Assembly: GCA_003427395.1 (NCBI GenBank)
Contig: BFEA01000065.1
Location: 3,497,509-3,520,528 of the forward strand
Source: Chara braunii
Taxonomy: Eukaryota > Streptophyta > Charophyceae > Charales > Characeae
Length of the DNA stretch: 23,020 bases
Direction: 5' to 3'
The position numbers and the translations under genes are program-made. Shown in pieces: positions 1-7,062 of this stretch. The notes beneath the pieces are model-generated. The model did no database searches and had not been told where the DNA came from. It worked only from the letters and a program-made list of their open reading frames with translations. Numbering within the stretch: position 1 is the first letter of the stretch; each line of letters opens with the position of its first letter.

Positions 1-84
1 GAACGACGTTGGCCGGAGCTGGGGCGTCGCCCAGTAACCTGCAAATGGCAGGAGTGTGAGGCCTAGTAGAGAGATCTGGGGTTT
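1..84. repeat. Dispersed repeat R1, copy 1
   Basis: This block aligns without gaps to 6735-6817; for example GAACGAC and GCTGGGGCG fall at the same spacing, as do the final GAGATC and GGGG. A weaker relative may begin at 14955, which shares TGTGCTCTT and TTGCCGGT with the sequence just before the 6735 copy. Read on the minus strand, both clear copies give a similar peptide (PDLSxRP...APAxxVV), so it may be the decayed end of a coding region, but DNA similarity alone would also produce this. It is fused at about position 84 to a LINE-like coding piece. Function is unknown. Confidence 0.6.
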
Positions 85-260
85 TGCTGAGGGAGGAAGG
101 CAGTCCAGAGGCGAACTGGGGGGGGCTGCCTAGACAACCTATGGGTCCAGGGATAGTCTAGGTAGCGAGGACAGGTCAGCTATGGTTGACGTTGGTTAGG
201 ATGGCATTGTCTCTAAGATGTAATGTCCTGGTACAGGGAGGGCTAGGAGTTGTTCTTGGA
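84..260 (-). pseudogene. LINE coding remnant (region upstream of zf-RVT), copy 1
   Basis: The minus strand reads YLDYPWTHRLSRQPPP followed by VRLWTAFLPQQNPR, then a stop. The same peptide, LRLSRQPPPV...AFLPRRIPG, occurs in the better preserved LINE remnant at 7377-8056, where it precedes a zf-RVT region. The two differ by a one-codon indel, which keeps the frame and suggests former protein-level constraint. Nucleotide similarity extends rightward to about 260 (copy 2 to about 8112). Here the reading frame runs into repeat R1 instead of the zf-RVT region, so this piece is truncated or chimeric. The LINE assignment rests on copy 2, not on this fragment alone. Confidence 0.6.
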
Positions 261-313
261 TTAGGAGGCCAGAATTGTTGATATAGCATAGTCTTCTATA
301 ATTTTTACATACT

Positions 314-314
<1 letters not shown>

Positions 315-349
<35 letters not shown>

Positions 350-423
350 GTGTATTATTATCTCACAGTTTTCATAGAATCAACAGAAGTTCATCGTCAT
401 CATCATCATCATCATCATCATAT
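315..423. repeat. ATC microsatellite, two blocks
   Basis: ATC/CAT trinucleotides run at 315-349 and again at 391-423, separated by about 40 bases of non-repetitive sequence. A shorter ATC-rich stretch lies at the matching place next to LINE copy 2 (8119-8175), again between LINE coding sequence and a hairpin of element H, so the microsatellite is part of a recurring composite. Confidence 0.9.
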
Positions 424-455
424 GAGGGATGCTGAGCCCGGTTCTCAGCATGTTC
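424..455 (+). repeat. Element H fragment (stem II hairpin only)
   Basis: GCTGAG (431-436) pairs perfectly with CTCAGC (444-449) around the 7-nt loop CCCGGTT. It follows GAGGGAT, like the GGGAC/GGGAT that precedes this hairpin in other copies. The stem differs from the common GCTGGA/TCCAGC version on both arms, keeping pairing. Stems I and III are not recognisable here. Confidence 0.65.
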
Positions 456-513
456 GGTTCGCTCACTCCGGGTAGACCCCGGCCTCAATCTTCTTATTGA
501 TAATATCAGCCTT

Positions 514-543
514 GGGCACTGGGCCCGGTTATAAAAAAAAAAA
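514..543 (+). repeat. Element H fragment ending in an A run
   Basis: GGGCACTGGGCCCGGTT matches the left arm and loop of stem II in the subfamily seen at 12367-12420 (antisense there). It stops inside the hairpin and is followed by an 11-nt A run (533-543). It looks like a copy truncated within the hairpin. Confidence 0.45.
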
Positions 544-558
544 GGAGCAGTGCATCCT

Positions 559-993
559 CTAGGCTGCCATGAGCACGGTTAGCCTGGAGTAAGTGAAGAG
601 TTTGGTCATGAATGGTGACCAATCTCCAACCTCCGTCGGAGGGCCTCCTAGAAGGAGGGTGGACAATTCCCAGGGAAGGTGGTGATCTGTAAGATAGTGC
701 CACGCTGCGTCCCACCACCTCCACAGCTGGAGCACCATGGGGCAATCCAACAAACAATGCTCTAGAGTAGCTCTCCTGTTGGGATATGAGTTGGAGCAAT
801 ACGAACAGAGTGGGGAGAGCAGCCCTTTTTCCTCCAGGTCAGTCCGTGATGTGATCCAATCCGGCGTAGGCAGGCATCTATGTATGATTTGCCATTGCAG
901 GGCTCTATGACTAGTCGGTCGAATGTGTGAGACTGCAGACCACCGAAAGTGCCTGAATTCCTGTGGCCCCAACGGGGAATCCCTCTCCCAATG
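559..993 (-). pseudogene. LINE zf-RVT zinc-binding domain, second of a tandem pair (B)
   Basis: The minus strand reads HWERDSPLGPQEFRHFRW, then ALQWQIIHRCLPTPDW, then a zinc ligand pattern C-x2-C-x12-H-x4-C (LCSYC ... LEHCLLDC) and LQLWRWWDAAW. This is the layout of the zf-RVT domain found at the C-terminus of LINE reverse transcriptases. The closest relative in the window is at 7377-8021 (SLQWQIMHRCLPTNDW). No reverse transcriptase palm motifs (YADD type) were seen. It directly follows domain A on the same strand, with A's frame closing in a stop at about 999, so the pair is frameshifted at the junction. It is a remnant, not an active gene. Confidence 0.75.
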
Positions 994-998
994 TTTGG

Positions 999-1425
999 TT
1001 ATTTGGTCAGAGATCCCGACTGGCTTTCCTCTTCCATGGCATGCGTACATCGCTTCCACCAAAGTCTGCAAAGCACCGCTTTTCTGCCTAGTGAGAGAAG
1101 GTTGACTGCGAAGGAGGAGGTTGGCGGCTCTTGCCAGGCTCCCAGAAGGATCGCACCCCAGTCCCAGGGCCAGTCCTGTCCTATCCCTAGCTGGCGCCAA
1201 ATCCTGTCCCACCATCTGCACGTGAAGACCGCTCCAGGGCATTGCAGAAATATGTGCTTCATTGTCTCCCAGATTCTGCAGTCGGGGAATGCTTCCTGGC
1301 ACCTTCTACACCATGGCAAGGCTATTCCCTTTTGTTCTGATTCAGTGTGATGATAACTTAGCCAGTCGTTGGTGGGGAGGCAGCGATGGGTTATCTACCA
1401 CTACAGGGAGGCAAATTTAGTTGGG
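999..1425 (-). pseudogene. LINE zf-RVT zinc-binding domain, first of a tandem pair (A)
   Basis: The minus strand reads IALPWCRRCQEAFPD, then ETMKHIFLQCPGAVFTCRWW and WPWDWGAILLGAW. It aligns along its length with LALPWCRSC...ETIEHIFTQCPGS in the 7377-8021 remnant, with the same C-x2-C-x14-H-x4-C ligand spacing. The part before the first cysteine pair (about 1330-1425) is recognisable (CLPTNDW-like) but broken by stops and frame changes. Just upstream, at about 1426-1445, the minus strand reads a GFGG/WFWG tract resembling the extreme C-terminus of the other LINE copies, so this domain may sit directly after the end of a previous element. Confidence 0.75.
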
Positions 1426-1744
1426 AGCTCCATCATCCCCCAAAACCACTTAAACTCATTCAGAAAAAAAAGAGGAAAAACTGATTCGACGGAGGCGATC
1501 CCCGGGTAAATCACATGGGATTTTGGGGGTTACCCTCACTTCTGATGCCAACACTGTAGTAACTCAAGTTACTCAATGCTGAAGTTCTCTTTTCTGCAGC
1601 TAAATCTTCAGGAACTGGGGCCAAGATCTCAGGTCCTGGACCAGGAAAGAAAAAAGACAGTAGGCCTGTTTCTGGAGACTAGCTCATTCCCCCGAATAGA
1701 AGGCATGGTCATCGCGGGTATACATTCAGGGCAGACTCCTGAGG

Positions 1745-1790
1745 TTTTTTTTTTTTTTTTTCAACCACCACTACCTCCGAGCCTCTCTTT
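1745..1790 (-). repeat. A-tailed retroposon end
   Basis: A T run begins at about 1745 and is followed by CAACCACCACTACCTCCGAG. On the minus strand this reads as GGTAGTGGTGGTTG followed by a poly(A) tail. A close match, CAACCACTACCTCCGAGG, lies at about 16987-17005 next to another T-rich run. The GTAGTGGT motif also recurs at 1953 and 18705. Confidence 0.5.
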
Positions 1791-1859
1791 GCCGAGGCGG
1801 AACAGAACTTCATGCCAAGCTTTGTCGAAGGGCTAGCGCGACCTTTTTTCTTTGTTTTG

Positions 1860-1905
1860 GGCTGGTGCCACCAGCCATTTGGTCCAGTGGCACCCGGCCT
1901 CTGAA
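1860..1905 (-). repeat. Dispersed repeat R2, copy 1
   Basis: GGCTGGTGCCACCAGCC is a 7-bp hairpin with a 3-nt loop, followed by ATTTGGTCCAGTGGC. The same block is found at 18282-18327 on the same strand and inverted at about 2030-2090. T-rich sequence precedes it on the + strand, so the sense strand is probably minus with an A-rich 3' end. Confidence 0.6.
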
Positions 1906-1944
1906 GAGTGCGGTATTGGTTATATTTTCGTTTCAAGTTTGCTG

Positions 1945-2090
1945 GTTAAAGGTAGTGGTGGTTTAAACCACCAGTGAAATTCCCACCCGTTTTTTCAAAG
2001 ATGCTGCTTTCATGAAGCAGCAATTTTGGGGGCTCAGCCTCAGAGCAAAATGACTGGCAGCGCCAGCCAAAAGGAGGCCTGCGCGGGTTC
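1945..2090 (+). repeat. Dispersed repeat R2, copy 2, with two perfect hairpins
   Basis: TGGTGGTTTAAACCACCA (1956-1973) is a perfect 18-bp palindrome. TGCTGCTT (2002-2009) pairs with AAGCAGCA (2015-2022) around a 5-nt loop. The end (about 2030-2090: GGGGCTCAG, CAAAATGACTGGCAGCGCC, AGCCAAAAGGAGG) matches the reverse complement of the blocks at 1860 and 18282. The palindrome region recurs at 18705-18727, where pairing is kept with a G-T pair. The two neighbouring copies (1860 and 2030) lie in opposite orientation. Confidence 0.55.
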
Positions 2091-2130
2091 GTTTTTTTGG
2101 GCGTGCAGGGTGTTTCCGGCCCCGGAGAAT

Positions 2131-2182
2131 GTTGCTCCAATCTATTCGTGGGCAGTCTGGGAACCAGGCCCAGTGTCCCTTA
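2131..2182 (-). repeat. Element H fragment, second subfamily
   Basis: On the + strand GTTGCTCCAATCTATTCGT is followed, after a deletion of the right arm of stem I, by CTGGG (2157-2161), loop AACCAGG and CCCAG (2169-2173). It matches the copy at 12367-12420. The sense strand is minus. Confidence 0.65.
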
Positions 2183-2189
2183 CGGAAAT

Positions 2190-2797
2190 TGTCAAGAACG
2201 ATTGAGGTACAAGTTATCATGCCCCTGAGCCAAGTATCATGACGCATCCTCCGTGAGATGTAATGCATTGTGCATTTGCAATTTGATTTCTCAATTGTTG
2301 AATCCATTCAGGGCAGTTTTAGGCATAGGGACAACTATGATGGCCATGGCTACTAATGGGGAAATGACGGTCCTAGTGCAGAAGTTTAGAATGTCATGAA
2401 ATGTTCCATGATGTGTGGAAAGTAGGACACATCTGGACACACTTTTGGAAAAGTCACAAGACAATAAAAAAGTAGCAATTATGAACCACTTGTTGCATAT
2501 TTAGGAGTCTTTTGCAACATCCAAATTTGGCATCCATGTTGATCACAAAATCCGAAATCCAGCTGTACCAAGGTCTCTGATTCCTGTTGTTGTTGTTTTT
2601 TTCCAACAATGCTAGAAAGGAAAAAGGTCTCTGATTCGTAAAGAATGCCTGGCTGGTTCCCAGCTCCTTGTTTTTTTTTTTTTTAACTCCCTTTCGGATG
2701 TTAGAGGTGCTGTTTTTTTTTTTTTTTTTAAGGCTAATTTTTTAAGCCCAACCAATTCAATTACCTGTCAAATCTGGACAGGGTGGCCTTTCAGGCC
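2190..2797. other. No gene recognised; AT-rich with T runs
   Basis: I see no coding pattern or repeat shared with the rest of the window. T runs lie near 2670-2684 and 2713-2729, and TTG repeats near 2586. Confidence 0.6.
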
Positions 2798-3177
2798 TTT
2801 TTTTTTGTCATTATAGTATTACGGGGAACCCCGTAGCAGCCACATCCGTGCTCAAGCCTCCAACGAGGGAACATGTGGGAGCTGCACCCACCAGCAGGTG
2901 CGATACCTGCTACAGCAGGTGGGCGATACCGGCCAGGGGTCAGCCGGTAGCACCAGGACCGAGCTTCTTCGATGGGCCAGTCACTGTGCCTCCCCTCCGG
3001 TCCCCTCCCCCTATGAACATCAGCCGTCTCTGCTCAATGCCACTCGGGGGGACCAACGACATATCTCTAGGTGGCGGGCGCCAAGCTTGCCCAGGAAGGT
3101 ACATGAGGCCAATGGGGATTGAACCCAAGACCTCCTGAATGGCACGTGCGTGCCTTACCAACTGAGCTAGGCCGCTG
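2798..3177 (-). mobile_element. tRNA-derived SINE, apparently full length
   Basis: Read on the minus strand, the element starts with a tRNA-like head: an A box TAGCTCAGTTGGT (3169-3157) and a B box GGTTCAATCCCC (3125-3114), the RNA polymerase III internal promoter pair. A roughly 310-base body follows, ending in a 9-nt A run (2806-2798). The body contains a 7-bp hairpin, ACCTGCT/AGCAGGT (2905-2920). The head does not fold into a good tRNA acceptor stem, so this is a tRNA-derived retroposon, not a tRNA gene. The head, through CATTCAGGAGGT, is shared with the element at 19758, but the bodies differ. Confidence 0.75.
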
Positions 3178-4351
3178 GATGAGGTGCTGTTCCCAGCTCA
3201 TGTTGCTCCCTTTTCAAAAAAAAAAAGAAAAAAAAGGTCTCTGATTCTATCATCACAAGCTCATTTTTTGGGGAGGCGCGGGGGTCCATCCCCCTTTATG
3301 AGACCACCTCCCTACCCTTCCTCTCGCCAATTCTCCTGGCGCACCACTACTCCCCCTATCCTACCTCAGTGTCTATCACTCAGGACCATCGCCCTTATTC
3401 CGTTCTGGAGAGGTTATCTGACTCGACAGTAGTTGTAGGCACCAGGAATGAACACTCCTCAGCCCCGGTGGAAGCATGGTCGAACGAGTCTTGCCGTACG
3501 GTACTTCAGACGCTAGGCCCAAGCACTATTTTCTAAAGGGCCCAGGGGAAGCTCCCCCAATTGTCCCCTCGTACCTTACCCGGTTCCTCAAGTACCCATC
3601 TTATCTTAGTAGCCCCAGATGTCACAGGAAGGGTCTAATGACACCCCGTAGCCAAGGTCTTATGTATGACACCCTTTGAGGAAACCGGGCACACCCTACC
3701 TGGCACAGACCATCTATTGTGTTGATGCGACGTAGGGGTCCTCTCCTATCATCAGTGGGAACACGGCCCTGGTGCCCTGCTGCCCTTGCCGACCTACTGT
3801 TCCACTGAATCATTTCCTGGACCCCACCTAGTCGCTACTGTAATTGAACCGGTAATTTGTGTTGTTGTTGACCTAGGGATTCCAACCTCTTTATTAGTAG
3901 ATCGATGGTGCACCTCTTCCACCCATTCGATACTGTGTGAGTGTGTTTATTAGATCCGTATATGTCGAATGGAGCAAAAGCCCGTTCCATCCACTGTGTC
4001 CCCCACATTTCCTCCTCGGAGCAGAGGCATTGATTACTTTCCTGCACCAGGGAAGGATTGACCTCCTGCCCATGCATAGAAAAACCTAGAAAAAATCATT
4101 TTCTTCACGCGCCCCAACAAGCAACTCAAACCAAAACATGAAACTCTAACCAACCTACCTCCCACCCACACCCCATCACGATTGGGAGTTGAGGGCCAGA
4201 CAACACCAATCGATGATGGGGACATCTACTATCCCACTCCCACCGGGTGGCGGACGAACAAGATCGGATCAACATGGAGAGACTCCAGGCAGAGACGGGG
4301 GGGAGAGGATAATTACTGATGCCGTTGCCATTGCAGTCACCATTGCCGATT
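3178..4351. other. No gene or shared repeat recognised
   Basis: Short open frames exist on both strands but none shows a recognisable motif or similarity to another part of the window. An A-rich run lies at about 3217-3236. The stretch from 3290 is relatively GC-rich and could hold an unrecognised exon. Confidence 0.4.
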
Positions 4352-4362
4352 TTGTTGTTGTC

Positions 4363-4422
<60 letters not shown>

Positions 4423-4424
4423 GA
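4352..4424. repeat. GTT microsatellite
   Basis: GTT trinucleotides run almost without interruption, and less perfect TTG/GTT sequence continues to about 4700. On the minus strand the interrupted part encodes Q-, T-, S- and A-rich low-complexity sequence at the end of the frame described at 4477-5076. Confidence 0.9.
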
Positions 4425-4476
4425 TGTTGATGTGCCAGTGTTATCTCTGTTGTCATCACCGCTATCCGCGCCACCG

Positions 4477-5076
4477 TCATTGTTGCTGCTGTTGGTGTTG
4501 ATTTCTTTGTTGTTTTTGTTTTGTCGGTGTTGTCATTGTTGTTGTTTCCGCCGTTTTCTTCGCCGCTGGTGATGTTGCTGATATCGCTGTTGTAGTTGTT
4601 ATTGATGATGATGTCAACGCTGTTATTTTTGTTGTTGTCGATGATCCGTCTGCTGGCGATGTTGCAGATGTTGTCGCCGTTGTTGTTGTTGATGCTGTCA
4701 CTGCTACCTTGGCCGCTGCCTGCGCACCTTCTATCTCATTCTCACCCGTCGTCATGATCAGCCTCAAATCTGCGGCCCTGTCGGCCATCTCGCCCATCTC
4801 CTGCCGATCCTCCAGCAGATTATGCAGGTTGCGACCCTGAACGAAGAGGGCTTTGCAGGCTCCCATCATATCATCTGCCCACCTCCAATCAATGAAGGCT
4901 TTGAGCCAGGGACCAGGCCCCTCCTCCAGCTCCCAGATGATGTCCAACATGTCCTGGGTCATGTCCTCCAGCCACTCAGCCAAAGAGATTGCCTCCCCTT
5001 CGACCTCTGGCATCGTCTGCCACAGCGAAGACAACACCCCCACAATCTCCTGCAACCGCCTGCATTCCTCCTCCAA
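4477..5076 (-). CDS. Hypothetical acidic protein fragment with low-complexity tail
   Basis: The minus frame is open for 199 codons and ends at a TGA. The first codon of the open stretch is TTG; the first ATG is at 5013, giving 178 residues, and an in-frame TAG lies shortly upstream of 5076. Residues 1-115 are not repetitive: acidic, rich in L, E, W and M, likely helical (WLEDMTQDMLDIIWELEEG, FIDWRWADDMMGACKALF). The rest is T/A/S-rich and then Q-rich, encoded by the decaying CAA/ACA repeat. I recognise no family. It could be an exon of a host gene, a retrotransposon gag-like remnant, or chance. No neighbouring exon was identified. Of all frames here it has the most protein-like, non-repeat composition. 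Confidence 0.35.
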   Translation of the reverse strand: MEEECRRLQEIVGVLSSLWQTMPEVEGEAISLAEWLEDMTQDMLDIIWELEEGPGPWLKAFIDWRWADDMMGACKALFVQGRNLHNLLEDRQEMGEMADRAADLRLIMTTGENEIEGAQAAAKVAVTASTTTTATTSATSPADGSSTTTKITALTSSSITTTTAISATSPAAKKTAETTTMTTPTKQKQQRNQHQQQQQ

Positions 5077-5379
5077 GGTAATAAGCCACTACTCTGCTCC
5101 ATGTTGCCGCCCCTCCACCAAAGTCATAGCACACCCAAAAACTGTGCCGCTATTATATGCTACCTCTAATCAACCTCACAGCCGGCGCTTCCCCTGTTCA
5201 CACGTCGCGGGACGTCCACGCCACCAGACAACAGGTGGCACGTGCCAGACTAGCAACCACCGCCACATGTCGGGCACGTGCACAGGCCCGACAGCCTGGG
5301 AGGATCACCTCCCAAGGATGCCGGTGCAGCCGAGACGACCGCACCGGTCCGTCGGCGTTAGGGCTAGTGCAGTTTCTCT

Positions 5380-5577
5380 GTGTTGATCTGTGTGTGTTCC
5401 TTGTTTCCATGGTTGTGCCATGCCATATGTTGTAATCCACGTACATCCGTTGTGAAGGGTTGTGCCATTTTGTGTATAGTAAGGCCTATGTGTGTTGGAC
5501 GTCCCCGGTGCACTGAGCCAGAATCGAACCCAAAATCTCCATCATGTAACAGCTAAGCTCAACCGACTGTACCACAC
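5380..5577 (-). mobile_element. tRNA-derived SINE-like unit, first of a tandem pair
   Basis: On the minus strand an A-box-like TGGTACAGTCGGTTGAGC (about 5573-5556) is followed by GGTTCGATTC (5530-5521), a B box matching the polymerase III consensus core. The body continues leftward and carries two copies of GGCACAAC (one as GGCATGGCACAAC). It lacks a clean acceptor stem, so a functional tRNA is unlikely. The second unit lies about 155 bases upstream in the same orientation. Confidence 0.6.
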
Positions 5578-5584
5578 CATGAAA

Positions 5585-5740
5585 TGATCTGTATGTGCGT
5601 TGTGCCATGCCGGGGGACAAGTACGTGGGCTGCCAAAGGAGCACCAACTAATCATGCATGGGGAGATTGAGGGTTGGCAGAATCGAACCCAGAACCTCCC
5701 CGTTGCAATGCCAGAGCTCTACCCACACAAGCTCCAAACT
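5585..5740 (-). mobile_element. tRNA-derived SINE-like unit, second of a tandem pair
   Basis: On the minus strand GAGCTTGTGTGGGTAGAGC (A-box region, about 5733-5715) is followed by GGTTCGATTC (B box, 5689-5680). The central segment contains TTGCA, like a tRNA-Ala TGC anticodon, but the anticodon stem does not pair. The body contains GGCATGGCACAAC and ACGTAC, both also in the body of the neighbouring unit, and runs straight into that unit's head. The pair is best read as a dimeric or tandemly inserted SINE. Confidence 0.6.
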
Positions 5741-5776
5741 CAAGGTGCACTGCCGTCTTCCCCTGGAGATAGCGCA

Positions 5777-5780
<4 letters not shown>

Positions 5781-5811
<31 letters not shown>

Positions 5812-5925
5812 GCCTCGACCCACTGGAGTAGCTGATAAGAGCATCCTCCTCTAGTGAGACCCTTGCCGGCTGCTCCAGTCTATTGGTGGGGAGCTTCACC
5901 TGCAGGGAACCAGGCCCATTGTCCC
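5781..5925 (-). mobile_element. Element H copy with 28-nt A tail
   Basis: The + strand shows the antisense: 28 T (5781-5808), then stem III (CACTGGAG 5821-5828 with CTCTAGTG 5849-5856, one G-T pair) around TGATAAGAGCA, then stem I (GCTCC 5872-5876 with GGAGC 5890-5894). Stem II is degenerate here (GCAGGG against CCCATT pairs only at GGG/CCC). The antisense frame reads YWWGASPAGNQ. Confidence 0.8.
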
Positions 5926-6710
5926 ATTTTACAGCTGCATTCAGACAGAAAGCATACCGGGGCCATTCCCTGGCTTCGGCTCTGTGAGTCAAGGGGCTGC
6001 TTTGGGGCATCTGCCACCTCCCCGAGGGGCTGCGGGGCCAGGGCCGCCGCTCTCCAGTCCGCCTTTAGGAAATCTTAGGTCTCAGGATTAACAAGGTATG
6101 ACCTTGATCTAGGGATGACAACCCGCCCTTGGAAAAATCGCAGATATGAAGGCTGACCAAGGCATGGGGACAGATATGAAGGCTGATGTTAGACATCCAG
6201 GCAGCCAGTCAGTCACTTAACGCACCCTGATGATGAAGGTATGCAAGTTAGCTTTTCCGGCTCTGTACAGTCAAAACGAGGGCACATTGTGTTTGGGGGA
6301 AGATGGAGGTCTCCGATTCTACCAGAGAGCGAGTGCTCTCATGATCTCGGCGGCACCAGACCCATATTCGAAAGCAGGTGGGCACGAGTCCCATACCGAG
6401 CGAGAGAGGCTTTCGGTAACAGAGTTTCATTGAGAACGACCAGCAAAATACCCTCCCAAAGCCCAAAATAACAATTGGAAAGGCGTCAATCATGTCAGGC
6501 GCACAGACTCCAGAGCCCACCGTCATCCACAATTCATAGTCCATTAGCCAAAGGAAGGAAGACTGAAGGAGATGATGAGACCAATCTCAGTAGTCGGAAA
6601 ACTGAAGCAGATATCTTCTGGCTATTATCCTATAGGCGTCATCTGAGTTTCTTCTCATATCAGATACAGGATTTTAGAAGTGGTTGACAACTTGCAAAGC
6701 TGTAGTGTGT
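5926..6710. other. No gene or shared repeat recognised
   Basis: Only short open frames without recognisable motifs. GGCTGAT-containing words repeat loosely around 6150-6190 (CAGATATGAAGGCTGA occurs twice, at about 6141 and 6171). Confidence 0.45.
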
Positions 6711-6817
6711 TGTGCTCTTGGTTTGCCGGTGCCAGAACGACACCGGCCGGTGCTGGGGCGTAGCCCGGTGACCTGTTTGTAGATGGAGCTTGAGGCCTGG
6801 CAGAGAGATCCGGGGAT
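6711..6817. repeat. Dispersed repeat R1, copy 2
   Basis: 6735-6817 matches 1-84 without gaps. The part before it contains the palindrome CACCGGCCGGTG. The copy ends at GGGGA, exactly where the T-rich tail of the element H copy begins, so that insertion or a rearrangement sets the boundary. Confidence 0.65.
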
Positions 6818-6966
6818 TTTTTATTATTATTATTATTTTTTAAAGAAAACACAACTGAAATCATTAGGAATGGTGATAAGAGCAGCCATTCCTAATCACC
6901 CAGTTGAGACTCCATTTTATTGGTGGGGAGTAACACCTGCTGAAAACCGGGTTCAGCATCCCTTGT
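6818..6966 (-). mobile_element. Element H copy with perfect stems and A/AAT tail
   Basis: This is a very well-paired copy. Stem III: ATTAGGAATGG (6863-6873) and CCATTCCTAAT (6886-6896), 11 bp perfect, around TGATAAGAGCAG, with an outer stem CAACTG/CAGTTG. Stem I: ACTCC (6909-6913) with GGAGT (6927-6931), an A-T pair replacing the usual G-C pair. Stem II: GCTGAA (6939-6944) with TTCAGC (6952-6957), loop AACCGGG. The sense strand is minus and ends in an A-rich tail with AAT repeats (about 6842-6818). Confidence 0.85.
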
Positions 6967-7062
6967 GCAGCAAAATGTCCAGAATAAAAAGCAACAAAAG
7001 GATCAAAAACCACCTCTTCAGTCCTGATGGGACCGCCATATAAACATGCACCGCTAGCAGTT

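Noticed and set aside
315-423. A CRISPR-like or satellite array
   Set aside because: The repeats are trinucleotides without spacers.
559-1302. A 247-codon minus-strand frame as one gene
   Set aside because: Only the part below about 993 is in the LINE frame; upstream of that the true similarity lies in another frame (999-1319), so the single frame joins real and shadow sequence.
4189-4572. Valine-rich 127-codon frame on the + strand
   Set aside because: It is a translation of the GTT microsatellite.
5521-5577. Functional tRNA genes at the B-box matches (also 3114, 5680, 18645, 19811)
   Set aside because: A and B boxes are visible but acceptor or anticodon stems do not pair, and each head runs into a longer body; tRNA-derived retroposons fit better.
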